In this document: in pieces, positions 26,021-33,646 of the stretch | Layout: each line of letters starts with the position of its first letter | How positions within the stretch are numbered: position 1 is the first letter of the stretch | Origin: JAGOUB01 sp964640945 | GTDB taxonomy: Bacteria; Patescibacteriota; Gracilibacteria; Peribacterales; Peribacteraceae | Direction of reading: 5' to 3' | NCBI GenBank assembly: GCA_964640945.1 | Contig: CAZXIV010000004.1 | Span: forward strand, 1 to 62,972 | Length of the DNA stretch: 62,972 nt | The notes under the pieces: model-generated | Told to the model about the DNA's origin: nothing | Databases searched by the model: none | The model's input: only the letters and a program-made list of their open reading frames with translations | Translations under genes and position numbers: made by a program

Positions 26021-26052
26021 TCAAAAAAGGCCGAGGATAGTCCTCGGCCTTT
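26021..26052 (-). terminator. Terminator of the DUF305 gene
   Basis: A 12-bp stem (26026-26037/26041-26052, loop TAG) is followed on the minus strand by a T-run. It lies just downstream of the minus-strand DUF305 gene. Confidence 0.88.
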
Positions 26053-26060
26053 CCGGGCGT

Positions 26061-26612
26061 TTATTTCGTGTAGCCCCAGTCCTTCTGCCACTGCTTCATC
26101 TGGTCGATCTCCTTTTGCTGTGAGACGATGATGGCTTGTCCAAGCGCCTGTAATTCGGGGTGCTTGGCGTCCTTGAGGAGAAACTGAGCCATATCGAGCG
26201 CTCCTTGATGGTGGGGGATCATCCCTTCCAAGAAGGCGGCATCCAGCTCATCGCCGGTCTTGCCTTTCAGCATCTCAACCATGTCGCCCATGGTCATGTC
26301 GTCATGGTTCATGCCCATCATTCCTTTCATACCTTGGCAGCAGGGGCAGTTGCAGGTGCCGTCCGCCCCCATGCAGGAGGCGCCGTCGGCCATATTGCCG
26401 GCACAGCCCGGGCACGAGTCGCCCGTAGAACAGCCGCTACCCGCACAGTCCATTTTCAGGTCGTCGTTGTCCATCATCATATCGCTGTTCTTCATCAATT
26501 TGCCGTTCATCAGGTGCATACCTTCGGGGATCTCATTCTGCGGCTGCGTGGTTGAGCAGGCGCTCAGCACGGCCAATGGCAGGAGGAAGGTCAGAAAAAT
26601 GGCGTTCTTCAT
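26061..26612 (-). CDS. DUF305 lipoprotein with Met/Cys-rich insertion
   Basis: A 183-residue lipoprotein (lipobox LSAC, Cys19). The C-terminal DUF305 domain has the signature GMIPHHQGALDMAQ. Family members are ferritin-like exported proteins often linked to copper. Ahead of the domain, residues about 35-108 are packed with Met and Cys (GMKGMMGMNHDDM, CNCPCC, CPGC), which looks like a metal-binding insertion not typical of the family. The neighbouring minus-strand gene is also His/Met/Cys-rich, so a copper-handling pair is likely. Confidence 0.85.
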   Translation of the reverse strand: MKNAIFLTFLLPLAVLSACSTTQPQNEIPEGMHLMNGKLMKNSDMMMDNDDLKMDCAGSGCSTGDSCPGCAGNMADGASCMGADGTCNCPCCQGMKGMMGMNHDDMTMGDMVEMLKGKTGDELDAAFLEGMIPHHQGALDMAQFLLKDAKHPELQALGQAIIVSQQKEIDQMKQWQKDWGYTK

Positions 26613-26664
26613 ACGTTAAAGAGGGGAAAGGGAGAAAATAGAAAGAGAAGATCAGCTCTCTCGT

Positions 26665-27033
26665 TCAAAGCTGTAGCACGACCGTGGCCAGGTGGGTGTC
26701 GGGCGGTGGGAACTTGTTTGCGCTTAGTGCGAACATTATGGGCTCGGTCGCACGTACAAAGATGAGCGGCGAGGGGACGGTGGCCACCACTTCTCGATTC
26801 GAGTACGAAGAGGCGCTGCTGGCGATCCTTTTCGCAGAACTGAGGCAGTGGTCGCTGCAGTCGGCTGACGTTTCGGCCTCATGATGATCCATCTCCTCAT
26901 CTGGGCACCCATTGCAATGACTATGGGCCATCGGTTCATTCGTCGCTGGCATTTCCATTATCGCGGCCATGCTCAACGGCGCAAAGAGCGTATGGGCGGC
27001 AAAGGCGATGACGGCGAGAGTGCTGAGCCTCAT
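26665..27033 (-). CDS. Exported His/Met/Cys-rich small protein
   Basis: A 122-residue protein with a signal peptide (about residues 1-23) and a stretch rich in potential metal ligands (MAHSHCNGC, EMDHHE, CSDHC at about residues 35-64), then a strand-rich end. It resembles DUF2946-type small periplasmic metal proteins, but this is weak. It lies 52 nt upstream of the DUF305 gene in the same direction. TATACT (27041-27046, minus strand) ends 7 nt before the start. Confidence 0.5.
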   Translation of the reverse strand: MRLSTLAVIAFAAHTLFAPLSMAAIMEMPATNEPMAHSHCNGCPDEEMDHHEAETSADCSDHCLSSAKRIASSASSYSNREVVATVPSPLIFVRATEPIMFALSANKFPPPDTHLATVVLQL

Positions 27034-27223
27034 GGAGGCGAGTATAGCACGGCGCGATCACGATCTTGGCGTGAGGGCTGCTTTCCACCAGGGTCACTGT
27101 GGTAGGCGCCCGTCCGTCATTGGACAAGTAATTCGCCTCTTCAGACGCCGGTCTGGGCGTTGGTGCTGCCTTCGTCGACCATTCTTTCACCGATCGCCGG
27201 CGCCGCTGCTATGGTGGGCGCCT

Positions 27224-28165
27224 ATGAAGCGTGCCGCTCTCTGTCTCGCCTTTTGCCTTTCTTTCGCGCCGCTCGTTGCGCTGGCCGCGCCCACAATCAA
27301 GATGAAATCGGCTGTGGTCTTCATTGCCAATTACAACTATCGCGGCGATTTTACCGGGTGGGGCTCGGGCTTCTTCGTCGATGAGGGGATCGTCGTCACC
27401 AATAACCACGTGATCAACGCCGGTCACACCTACCGCGTCTATGCCACCGGCGAGGACGAAGCCGTGAATATGGATTGCTACACCACCATCACCAAGAGTG
27501 ACGTCCGTATTAATCTCACCGATGATGTGGCCTACATGCGCGTCTACCTGCCTTGCCAGCATGGCGTACTAGCCTTTGCCGACGATCCGGAGGACAACGT
27601 ATCCGTCTCGGTGGTGGGCTATCCATCCCGTGGCACCGTTTCGTCGTCTCTGACGCTTGTCACCACGGAGGGCGTGGTGACAGGTACCACCACCGACGGC
27701 TGGCTCAGTACCGATGCTCATCTTGATAAGGGGAATTCCGGTGGCCCCGTCGTCGACCTCGAAAGTAAGGTGGTCGGCGTGGCGGTCGCCAAGGAGATCG
27801 ATTCCCAGGGGCAGTACGTCACGGGCTTTTTCATCCCCTCGACCGTTATCTATAACGGCCTCGTCTACGCCAACGATTCGACGTTCGGCTACCTTAACCA
27901 TGAAGATGCGCCATCCTCGCGTAGGAGTGTGTCGTCGGCCTCTGCCTCCAGTTTGTCAGCCAGTTCGTCTAGCAGTGCGATGCCACAATCGTTGTCGAGT
28001 TCCTCTGCAAGCCGTTCTTCCAGTCGTCCCTCAAAGCCCAGCGCCGAGGTGGTCCGTCAGGGGCGAATCTGCGAGCGCGTCGCTCGCTTGATTCAGAAAG
28101 ATCCCACACTGGCTAAGCGTATCAACGTCCGCCTGGTACAGCGGTTCGGCTTCGGTTGCGGCTGA
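27224..28165 (+). CDS. Exported trypsin-like serine protease (S1 fold)
   Basis: A 313-residue protease. A signal peptide (1-22) precedes the chymotrypsin-fold domain with the triad His62 (VTNNHV), Asp101 (TDDVAYM) and Ser172 (KGNSGGPV). There is no PDZ domain; instead a Ser-rich linker (about 226-265) leads to a short charged C-terminal domain ending with a single Cys. The longer frame upstream is not coding-like. TATGGT (27210-27215) lies 8 nt before the chosen ATG. Probably surface-exposed, cleaving unknown proteins. Confidence 0.88.
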   Translation: MKRAALCLAFCLSFAPLVALAAPTIKMKSAVVFIANYNYRGDFTGWGSGFFVDEGIVVTNNHVINAGHTYRVYATGEDEAVNMDCYTTITKSDVRINLTDDVAYMRVYLPCQHGVLAFADDPEDNVSVSVVGYPSRGTVSSSLTLVTTEGVVTGTTTDGWLSTDAHLDKGNSGGPVVDLESKVVGVAVAKEIDSQGQYVTGFFIPSTVIYNGLVYANDSTFGYLNHEDAPSSRRSVSSASASSLSASSSSSAMPQSLSSSSASRSSSRPSKPSAEVVRQGRICERVARLIQKDPTLAKRINVRLVQRFGFGCG

Positions 28166-28181
28166 GGTATAGTCGGGGTCT

Positions 28182-28454
28182 ATGTCCTTCAAACAGATTG
28201 TTGCGCGCGAAGTCTACGTCGCCATCCACGCCCAGAGTGCACGTTTTCGGTTCTTGAAATATTGTGTCCTTCTGGCGCTGTTGGCCGGCATCTACACCTG
28301 GGGTGGTGGGACTGCTGTGGCCTGGTTCTTGGGGGTCGCGCTTGTCTTTGCCCTTGGTATGCACTTCGTCTTCCGTTGGAAAACGAAGGCCTGGACGCAG
28401 ACTTGGGGACCGTACCAGCCACTCAAGCACCTGCCGTCCATCGATCACGTGTAA
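28182..28454 (+). CDS. Small two-helix membrane protein
   Basis: A 90-residue protein with an amphipathic N-terminus, two transmembrane helices (about 25-43 and 46-64) and a Trp/Lys-rich cytosolic tail (FRWKTKAWTQTW). No family is recognised. A TTCGGC-N17-TATAGT promoter ends 8 nt before the ATG. Confidence 0.55.
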   Translation: MSFKQIVAREVYVAIHAQSARFRFLKYCVLLALLAGIYTWGGGTAVAWFLGVALVFALGMHFVFRWKTKAWTQTWGPYQPLKHLPSIDHV

Positions 28455-28486
28455 CTTTTGGCCTCGTCGAACGTAGTAATAGGTGT

Positions 28487-28882
28487 ATGAAAAAACTTCT
28501 CCTCAGCATCGGCGCCTGTCTGCTTGTCGTGGTTTTAGGTTTCTATGCCTTTAATGCCTATATCTATGCTGAAAAGCAGGGCGAACCGAACGCCATCGTC
28601 TCCTATCGCGGCACACTCACAGGGGAGGTCGTCTGCCTGCCTCACGCCGATACCACGGGTCCGCAAACGAAGGAGTGCGCCATCGGCATGAAGACGGAAA
28701 CGGGCGAGTACTACTCGCTCGATTTCGGTACCTTTTCGCAGGAGCGTCCCGACCTGGGTACTGGCGATCGCTTCACCGCAACCGGCCTCATCACTCCGGC
28801 TGAGATGCTCAGCAACGACCAATGGAAAAAGTACGCCATCGAAGGCATCTTCTCCGTGACGGATTCGGTGCAGAAGCTCTAA
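28487..28882 (+). CDS. Exported hypothetical protein with one disulfide candidate
   Basis: A 131-residue protein. The N-terminal hydrophobic segment (about residues 3-25) is a signal or anchor. The remainder is strand-rich and has a Cys pair (EVVCLPH and KECAIGM), suggesting a small beta-barrel or OB-like fold. No family is assigned. TAGTAAT lies a few bases before the ATG. It is in line with the preceding small membrane protein. Confidence 0.55.
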   Translation: MKKLLLSIGACLLVVVLGFYAFNAYIYAEKQGEPNAIVSYRGTLTGEVVCLPHADTTGPQTKECAIGMKTETGEYYSLDFGTFSQERPDLGTGDRFTATGLITPAEMLSNDQWKKYAIEGIFSVTDSVQKL

Positions 28883-28960
28883 GTCGGTCGGATTTTCTCT
28901 GTCTTCGCGGAAAGGATCGGTGAGACGATCCGTCTTCGATAAGGTATTATCATCCCACTT

Positions 28961-29872
28961 ATGCAGAAAATTCTCCCCCATCTCTGGTTTAATAAAGAGG
29001 CCAAGGAAGCGGCGGCGTTCTACGTGGCCGCGTTCGGCGGCGATTCGAAAGTGACCCACACGTCGGTCATCAAGAATACGCCCTCAGGGGATTGCGACAT
29101 CGTCTCGTTCGACTTGAAGGGTTTCTCCTTTATGGGCATTAGCGCCGGCCCGCACTTTAAGCTGAATCCCTCGATCTCGTTCATGGTGAATTTCGATCCG
29201 TCGCTGGATCCGAAAGCCAAGGAGAACCTCGATGCGCTCTGGGCCACGCTCTCCGAGGGCGGCGAGCCGCTCATGCCTTTAGACACCTATCCCTTCAGCG
29301 AGCGTTACGGCTGGATCCAGGACAAGTACGGCGTCAGCTGGCAGCTTATCCTCACCAAGCCTGAAGGCGAGCCGCGGCCGTTCATCATCCCGTCGCTCAT
29401 GTTCACCGGCGAGATGACCGGCAAGGCGGGCGAGGCCATCGATTTCTACGTTTCCATTTTCAAAAACTCCAAGCGCGGCATGTCCGCGCCCTACCCGGAG
29501 GGGGCCGCGCCCGAGCCGGCCGCCAAGCTCATGTTCGCCGAATTCATGCTCGAGGGGCAGTGGTTTACGGCCATGGATAGCGGCCACATGCACAAGTTTG
29601 GCTTCAGCGAAGCGATCTCGCTCCTCGTGAATTGCGAGACTCAAGAAGAGATCGATGCCTATTGGAGCCATCTCTCCGCCATTCCTGAGGCGGAGCAGTG
29701 TGGTTGGCTCAAAGACAAGTACGGTCTTTCCTGGCAGATCTCCGCCACCCAAATGGAAGCTGTCTTGAACAGTGGGGACCAAGCTAAGATCGACCGCGTC
29801 ATGCAGGCCTTCCTGCACATGAAGAAGTTCGACCTTGCCGCCCTGAAGCAGGCGGAGGAGGCCGGCCTATGA
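28961..29872 (+). CDS. PhnB-like VOC protein, two tandem glyoxalase-fold domains
   Basis: A 303-residue protein with two PhnB/3-dmu-9_3-mt type domains. The first runs from PHLWFNKEAKEAAAFYVAAFGG to about residue 145, the second from IPSLMFTGEMTGKAGEAIDFYVSIF to about 270. Each ends with a YGWIQDKYGVSWQ or GWLKDKYGLSWQ block, the family signature. Both domains in one chain is a known arrangement. Enzymatic activity is unknown. It overlaps the following DUF1801 gene by 4 nt. Confidence 0.88.
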   Translation: MQKILPHLWFNKEAKEAAAFYVAAFGGDSKVTHTSVIKNTPSGDCDIVSFDLKGFSFMGISAGPHFKLNPSISFMVNFDPSLDPKAKENLDALWATLSEGGEPLMPLDTYPFSERYGWIQDKYGVSWQLILTKPEGEPRPFIIPSLMFTGEMTGKAGEAIDFYVSIFKNSKRGMSAPYPEGAAPEPAAKLMFAEFMLEGQWFTAMDSGHMHKFGFSEAISLLVNCETQEEIDAYWSHLSAIPEAEQCGWLKDKYGLSWQISATQMEAVLNSGDQAKIDRVMQAFLHMKKFDLAALKQAEEAGL

Positions 29873-30327
29873 ACATGTTCAAGCCGACATCGGCCAAAAC
29901 CGTGCGGGAATACCTCGCGGCCGTCCCGGCGGAACGCCGCGAACTCATGGAATTCCTGCACGACTTCATCCAAAAGGTCGTGCCCCGCTTAAAGCCGCAC
30001 TTCGCGGCCAACATGCTTGGCTACGGCTCGTTCCCGTACAAAAACTCCAAGAAAGAGGTGGGCGAATGGCCGGTTATCTCGCTGGCGAACCAGAAGCAGT
30101 ACGTCAGCCTGTACGTCTGCGCCGTCATCGACGGCAAATACGTCGCCGAAACGCATCAGAAAGAGTTGGGCAAAGTAAGCGTAGGCAAGAGCTGCATTCG
30201 CTTGAAAAAACTGGAGGACGTGAATCTTGCGGGCCTCAAGAAAGTCCTGCAGCTTGCCGCCAAGAAACCAGGCTTGGATGGAGTGGGCGCGAGCGCGAAG
30301 AAAGAAAAAAATGCCGGTATTCACTAG
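29869..30327 (+). CDS. DUF1801 (YdhG-like) domain protein
   Basis: A 152-residue protein with the DUF1801 layout: an N-terminal helix (VREYLAAVPAERRELMEFLHDFI), LGYGSFPYKNS, then FVISL-like strands SLYVCAVIDGKYV and GKSCIRLKKLEDVNL. The family has a small alpha/beta fold of unknown function and often travels with VOC proteins, as here. ATGA overlap couples it to the PhnB-like gene. It is the last clearly GC-rich chromosomal gene before the accessory stretch. Confidence 0.85.
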   Translation: MNMFKPTSAKTVREYLAAVPAERRELMEFLHDFIQKVVPRLKPHFAANMLGYGSFPYKNSKKEVGEWPVISLANQKQYVSLYVCAVIDGKYVAETHQKELGKVSVGKSCIRLKKLEDVNLAGLKKVLQLAAKKPGLDGVGASAKKEKNAGIH

Positions 30328-30341
30328 GTCGCCGACCCTTT

Positions 30342-31310
30342 TTATTTCTTTTCCAATTTTTCCTGCGCTGCATACAGCATGTCTTCCCAAGCTGCCTCCA
30401 GCATGCGCGCTTCACGTACATTGCGGAATACAAAGAAACTCAAGTCTTTCTGTAGCCAAGTGGCCGCTTCTTCGGGTGTTTGGATATGTTGAGGCAGTTG
30501 ACTATGTTCACGCAGTAAACGCACATATTCTGTGGCTATCGCTCGATCCAGATTAACCGCCAGCCAGAAACTTGGAATTTCTAGGGGGCCTTGCCAATCT
30601 TCATGTAAACAATGATCAACCGATTGAGCCGCGAAACGCAGCATTTTAGCACGCAACTTTTTACCGTTGTTTTGTGTATAGGCGGCGAGGCGAATTGTAC
30701 CATCGACGGTATCACGCACGGCTTCTTCGGTGGCGATCACTTCTTCATCAACCGCCAGCACCTCGTTGATAGTTAGGTCGCGCTCATGAAAATACGCATT
30801 CAGGGAATGAATGTGCTCTACTCCATACCCGTCTTCGTAATCGTTGCGCATGTAGTGGTACCCCAGCTCGTTATCAGCCCCGTCATAGGGTTCTACGTCT
30901 GCCAGGCGGACAACATCAATGTCACGCGGCGGTCGGGCAATGGGCAAGCCCAGCGAAAGGCGCAGGAGGTGACGCGCGGCTCCACCTTTGAGTCCATAGC
31001 CGCTAGGTAACGCCTCTAATCCGCCACGGTCTTTGACGGGAAAATGGAAGTGCCCATCTTCATCGCATCGCACTTCAATGGCCTGTCGCTTGCACCATTC
31101 CTCAACCGACTCACCATCACCGAACCCATCTACCCCGCGTTTTGCTTTTAAGACGGGATGAGCTGGTGTCCCAAGCACGTAATCCGCGAGTTCGCGAAAG
31201 CTATGCATGGTTCGAGAAATGCTGCGATGCCGGGGTAAGCCCGCTTGATATCTCTGCCTTGATTCTGTTTCTTGGTGTTCCTGTCCCCCACAAGGGACCT
31301 GATGTGACAT
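30342..31310 (-). CDS. CCA-adding-enzyme-like nucleotidyltransferase domain protein
   Basis: A 322-residue protein. The polymerase-beta NTase core is recognisable: KGGAARHLL, then RPPRDIDVV (metal-binding Asp-x-Asp), and later HERDLTINEVLAV, which matches the RRDFTINA motif of CCA-adding and poly(A) polymerase head domains. The C-terminal half is helical but unlike a normal tRNA-binding region. The start at 31310 lies 6 nt after TATAAT; MHSFRELAD at 31208 is the alternative. It could act on tRNA or be a toxin or defence NTase; undecided. Confidence 0.6.
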   Translation of the reverse strand: MSHQVPCGGQEHQETESRQRYQAGLPRHRSISRTMHSFRELADYVLGTPAHPVLKAKRGVDGFGDGESVEEWCKRQAIEVRCDEDGHFHFPVKDRGGLEALPSGYGLKGGAARHLLRLSLGLPIARPPRDIDVVRLADVEPYDGADNELGYHYMRNDYEDGYGVEHIHSLNAYFHERDLTINEVLAVDEEVIATEEAVRDTVDGTIRLAAYTQNNGKKLRAKMLRFAAQSVDHCLHEDWQGPLEIPSFWLAVNLDRAIATEYVRLLREHSQLPQHIQTPEEAATWLQKDLSFFVFRNVREARMLEAAWEDMLYAAQEKLEKK

Positions 31311-31365
31311 ATGTTTATTATAACATAAAATAATTATTATGACAAATACAATTGACACATGTCAC
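31304..31365 (-). promoter_or_regulatory. Consensus promoter framed by an inverted repeat
   Basis: On the minus strand, TTGTCA (31340-31345), a 17-nt spacer and TATAAT (31317-31322) drive the nucleotidyltransferase gene. GTGACATATGT (31304-31314) and ACACATGTCAC (31355-31365) flank it as an imperfect inverted repeat, which suggests an operator. A TTGACA on the plus strand (31352-31357) could serve the opposite direction. Confidence 0.55.
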
Positions 31366-31422
31366 TAAGTATAACATTTTCATCAATGTTCTTTCTGAGC
31401 ACCGGCAAGATCGCAAGGAAGC

Positions 31423-31467
31423 GAGACAAGCACAAAGCGCATCGACGGTGCGTTCTCTGCTTGTCTC
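31423..31467 (+). other. Long leader hairpin upstream of the 31535 gene
   Basis: GAGACAAGCA (31423-31432) pairs perfectly with TGCTTGTCTC (31458-31467), and a weaker inner stem lies between. It sits about 70 nt before the next gene's ATG. There is no T-run, so it is more like a structured leader or an operator than a terminator. The gap 31366-31534 holds nothing else. Confidence 0.35.
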
Positions 31468-31534
31468 ATTCTAAACCGAGCAAGCCCGTGCCAGCGAAAT
31501 TCTGGTTTCCATCTAGTTCCCAAAGGAGTGTCTC

Positions 31535-32083
31535 ATGGGTATTCCCCTCAAGCATCTCGAGCAAAAGCTCCAGTCCTGCGTCTATGACGCTGTCTCAATC
31601 CTTGGCTTCGGTCCCGCAAGTGACGAACCGCTTCCCGAACAAAAATGTGGTGAGATTGTCATCCGCTACGGCGGCTGGTCGCTTCAAGAGCTGCGTAACA
31701 GCGCTGTCGGGAAGGAGCTGATGTCCCAGCATGACTGGTATGACAAACTCCCGTGGAGCACCGAGAACCTCCCTGCGGGCATCTATCGGGTGCGCGTTCC
31801 GGTCCCAGGCAGTAACCGCAAGACGTTCGTGGAGCAGGAGCAAATGCTCTCTGCTGGCGAACGGACTGCATCTGTCGTCCTGGTCGCCACGGCCCTGCTT
31901 GCGCACGGCCTTCAAACGAATGAGGATCTGCTTAAGAGAGACTGGACCCGCTGCAAGGAGCAGGTCGCTGACGGCTGTCGCGTCGGACTGTACTGGAACA
32001 GCGGTCAGCTCAGAGTCCGCGACATCACCTGGGATGTCGACCGCTACCCACACACATGGCTCTCGTCCGTTTGGACTTCCTGA
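31535..32083 (+). CDS. Hypothetical protein
   Basis: A 182-residue soluble protein with a strong ribosome site (AAAGGAG, 7 nt before ATG). It contains an IYRVRVPVPGSNRKTFVEQEQML segment, then hydrophobic helix SVVLVATALLAHGL, and a C-terminal WDVDRYPHTWLSS. No family is recognised. A classic terminator follows about 80 nt downstream, so it is a single-gene unit. Confidence 0.65.
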   Translation: MGIPLKHLEQKLQSCVYDAVSILGFGPASDEPLPEQKCGEIVIRYGGWSLQELRNSAVGKELMSQHDWYDKLPWSTENLPAGIYRVRVPVPGSNRKTFVEQEQMLSAGERTASVVLVATALLAHGLQTNEDLLKRDWTRCKEQVADGCRVGLYWNSGQLRVRDITWDVDRYPHTWLSSVWTS

Positions 32084-32164
32084 TCTTGACCTTAGAGCGC
32101 TTGAACTTTTTAAGTTCTCGCACTCGAACCTTGTTTGTCGGCCGAAGCCGATAGGCGAAGGCTG

Positions 32165-32201
32165 AACCGCTCCGTGGCACTTTGCACGGAGCGGTTTTTT
32201 T
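32165..32201 (+). terminator. Rho-independent terminator
   Basis: A 12-bp stem AACCGCTCCGTG/CACGGAGCGGTT with an 8-nt loop is followed by a T-run, downstream of the 31535 gene. Confidence 0.93.
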
Positions 32202-32338
32202 GAGGTGGATTTTGAAGTATTTTCCTGCTCGCATACTGCGTGTGCTAGCTTCTACGGACGGACGATTATGATACAATTGCCCCATGCCGGGTGTCCCGGC
32301 GCGGGAAAATATACAGCTCTTTTACATGGAGTATTCAG

Positions 32339-32689
32339 ATGAGGATAATAGCAATCTTGGTTCTGACGATCGCACTTGTCGCTGCGACGTGCTTCGCAAC
32401 AGCGTGTCTTGGTGACTATCCGCCCGCCGATGAAGCGATGATCAAGTATAAGTTTATGCTCTTCTGTGGGGGAATGGTCGTCGCCGCGCTTCCGCTGGCT
32501 CTGGTGCATAAGCTGGAACTGTTCCTGCCTGCGCTGTTCATCGGCACGTTCGTAGCAGTCGCCATGTATTTCGGCTTCGTTTCCGACTCGTCGAATCACC
32601 TGGTACTTGGCGTGGTGGGAGTGATTGGTGCAATCGCAGGAGTGGTCCTATTACTGTGGATACTACGCCCCTATCGTAGTGGTCCATAA
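32339..32689 (+). CDS. Small polytopic membrane protein
   Basis: A 116-residue membrane protein with an N-terminal signal-like helix ending ATCFATACLGD (possible lipobox TACL) and three more hydrophobic segments. No family is recognised. The start is chosen for the GGAG 10 nt upstream; the frame opens 48 nt earlier. A GATACAAT box lies about 70 nt upstream. It is isolated in an AT-richer stretch. Confidence 0.5.
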   Translation: MRIIAILVLTIALVAATCFATACLGDYPPADEAMIKYKFMLFCGGMVVAALPLALVHKLELFLPALFIGTFVAVAMYFGFVSDSSNHLVLGVVGVIGAIAGVVLLLWILRPYRSGP

Positions 32690-32879
32690 AGGAAGATATA
32701 CCGCCCTGTCGCCTCGGCGAACAGGGCATACTTTAGTAGCCACTGGTCTTCTCAATCACTGAGATATGTACGGGCTTATCACTCGGCAACGCAGGCGCAC
32801 AGATGGGAATAGAAACACAAGCCTGTTTTCAAGAACATTCGCTTCCGGTCTATCTTATGAGTAGGGAAAGATTCTTCTC

Positions 32880-32910
32880 AAAAAACCTCCATCCGCAATG
32901 GGATGGAGGG
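32880..32910 (-). terminator. Minus-strand terminator in the 32690-33043 gap
   Basis: A perfect 9-bp stem CCTCCATCC/GGATGGAGG is followed on the minus strand by a run of seven T. It probably ends the minus-strand gene starting near 33454. The rest of the 354-bp gap shows only a weak inverted repeat (CCCTGAA/TTCAGGG near 32935) and no convincing gene. Confidence 0.8.
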
Positions 32911-33043
32911 ACTCACAGAGATGGTTGTGACCCTGAATGCCCAGATGTTCAGGGCAGCTTGGCTAGAGCGATCATCAGCAATCTCTTGTAAAGCGTTGGA
33001 TTTTTCTCCATGACAGGGTGTCATTGGTGACAATCAATGCATG

Positions 33044-33454
33044 TTACACGGCATGAAGCTCAATTCCGATCCTCGTGCCATTGAGCGTTATGACATGCGA
33101 TTCCTCGCAGTCCTGACTGTGAGCATGGTGTTGGCTAGTCACGTCCGCTCCGTGTTGTTGTTTCAAAATATCGATCACGTGAGCCAGGAGCGCCCGACGG
33201 CCAGGTAACAGGCCTGTCTGAGCGATGGCAGGGTTGGTCATGCCCTGATGATCCGTGATCTTCTCGGCAAAACACGGAACGCGGCCTGCCTTTAGGATAT
33301 CAACGCCACCTGCGATTTGGATGCTGCCGTAGTCTGGAGCGAAGATTCCAGGGGTAAAACACACCCTATGATTCAATCCAACTTCGTCCAGTAGGTTCAG
33401 CACCATCAGGTACGTTTGTCCGTGTTGAGCAGCATCAATCTGTAGATTCTTCAT
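33044..33454 (-). CDS. Hypothetical protein
   Basis: A 136-residue soluble protein starting MKNLQIDAAQHGQTYLMVLNLLDEV. It contains a Gly/Pro-rich middle (TPGIFAPDYGSIQIAGGVDIL), a helical segment (RRALLAHVIDILKQQHG) and a His/Cys-rich patch (HHAHSQDC). No family is recognised. An upstream in-frame start at 33487 is possible. The promoter at 33517-33546 and the minus-strand terminator at 32880 make it a single-gene unit. Confidence 0.5.
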   Translation of the reverse strand: MKNLQIDAAQHGQTYLMVLNLLDEVGLNHRVCFTPGIFAPDYGSIQIAGGVDILKAGRVPCFAEKITDHQGMTNPAIAQTGLLPGRRALLAHVIDILKQQHGADVTSQHHAHSQDCEESHVITLNGTRIGIELHAV

Positions 33455-33516
33455 TGTGGTTCTCTCGTTCGGTGGTTCAATGAACACAACAGGCGGAATG
33501 CCTGTAGTTTGACCGT

Positions 33517-33546
33517 ATTATATAATATTATTTAATGTTAATACAA
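33517..33546 (-). promoter_or_regulatory. Promoter in the divergent AT-rich spacer
   Basis: On the minus strand, TTGTAT (33541-33546), an 18-nt spacer and TATAAT (33517-33522) precede the 33044 gene. CAGGC/GCCTG (33490-33504) forms a small inverted repeat at the likely transcript start. Confidence 0.45.
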
Positions 33547-33646
33547 TCCAACTGTACGACGCACGTCATATCTCGAGTCTGTGACGGCAAGGCAACTGGG
33601 CAACAATGGCAGCGCAGAGTCTATAAAATTTGTGCTAAAGCAAGCA

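Noticed and set aside
32803..32991. 62-codon plus-strand frame in the gap after the small membrane protein
   Set aside because: It spans a strong minus-strand terminator hairpin (32880-32910), has no ribosome site and matches nothing I know.
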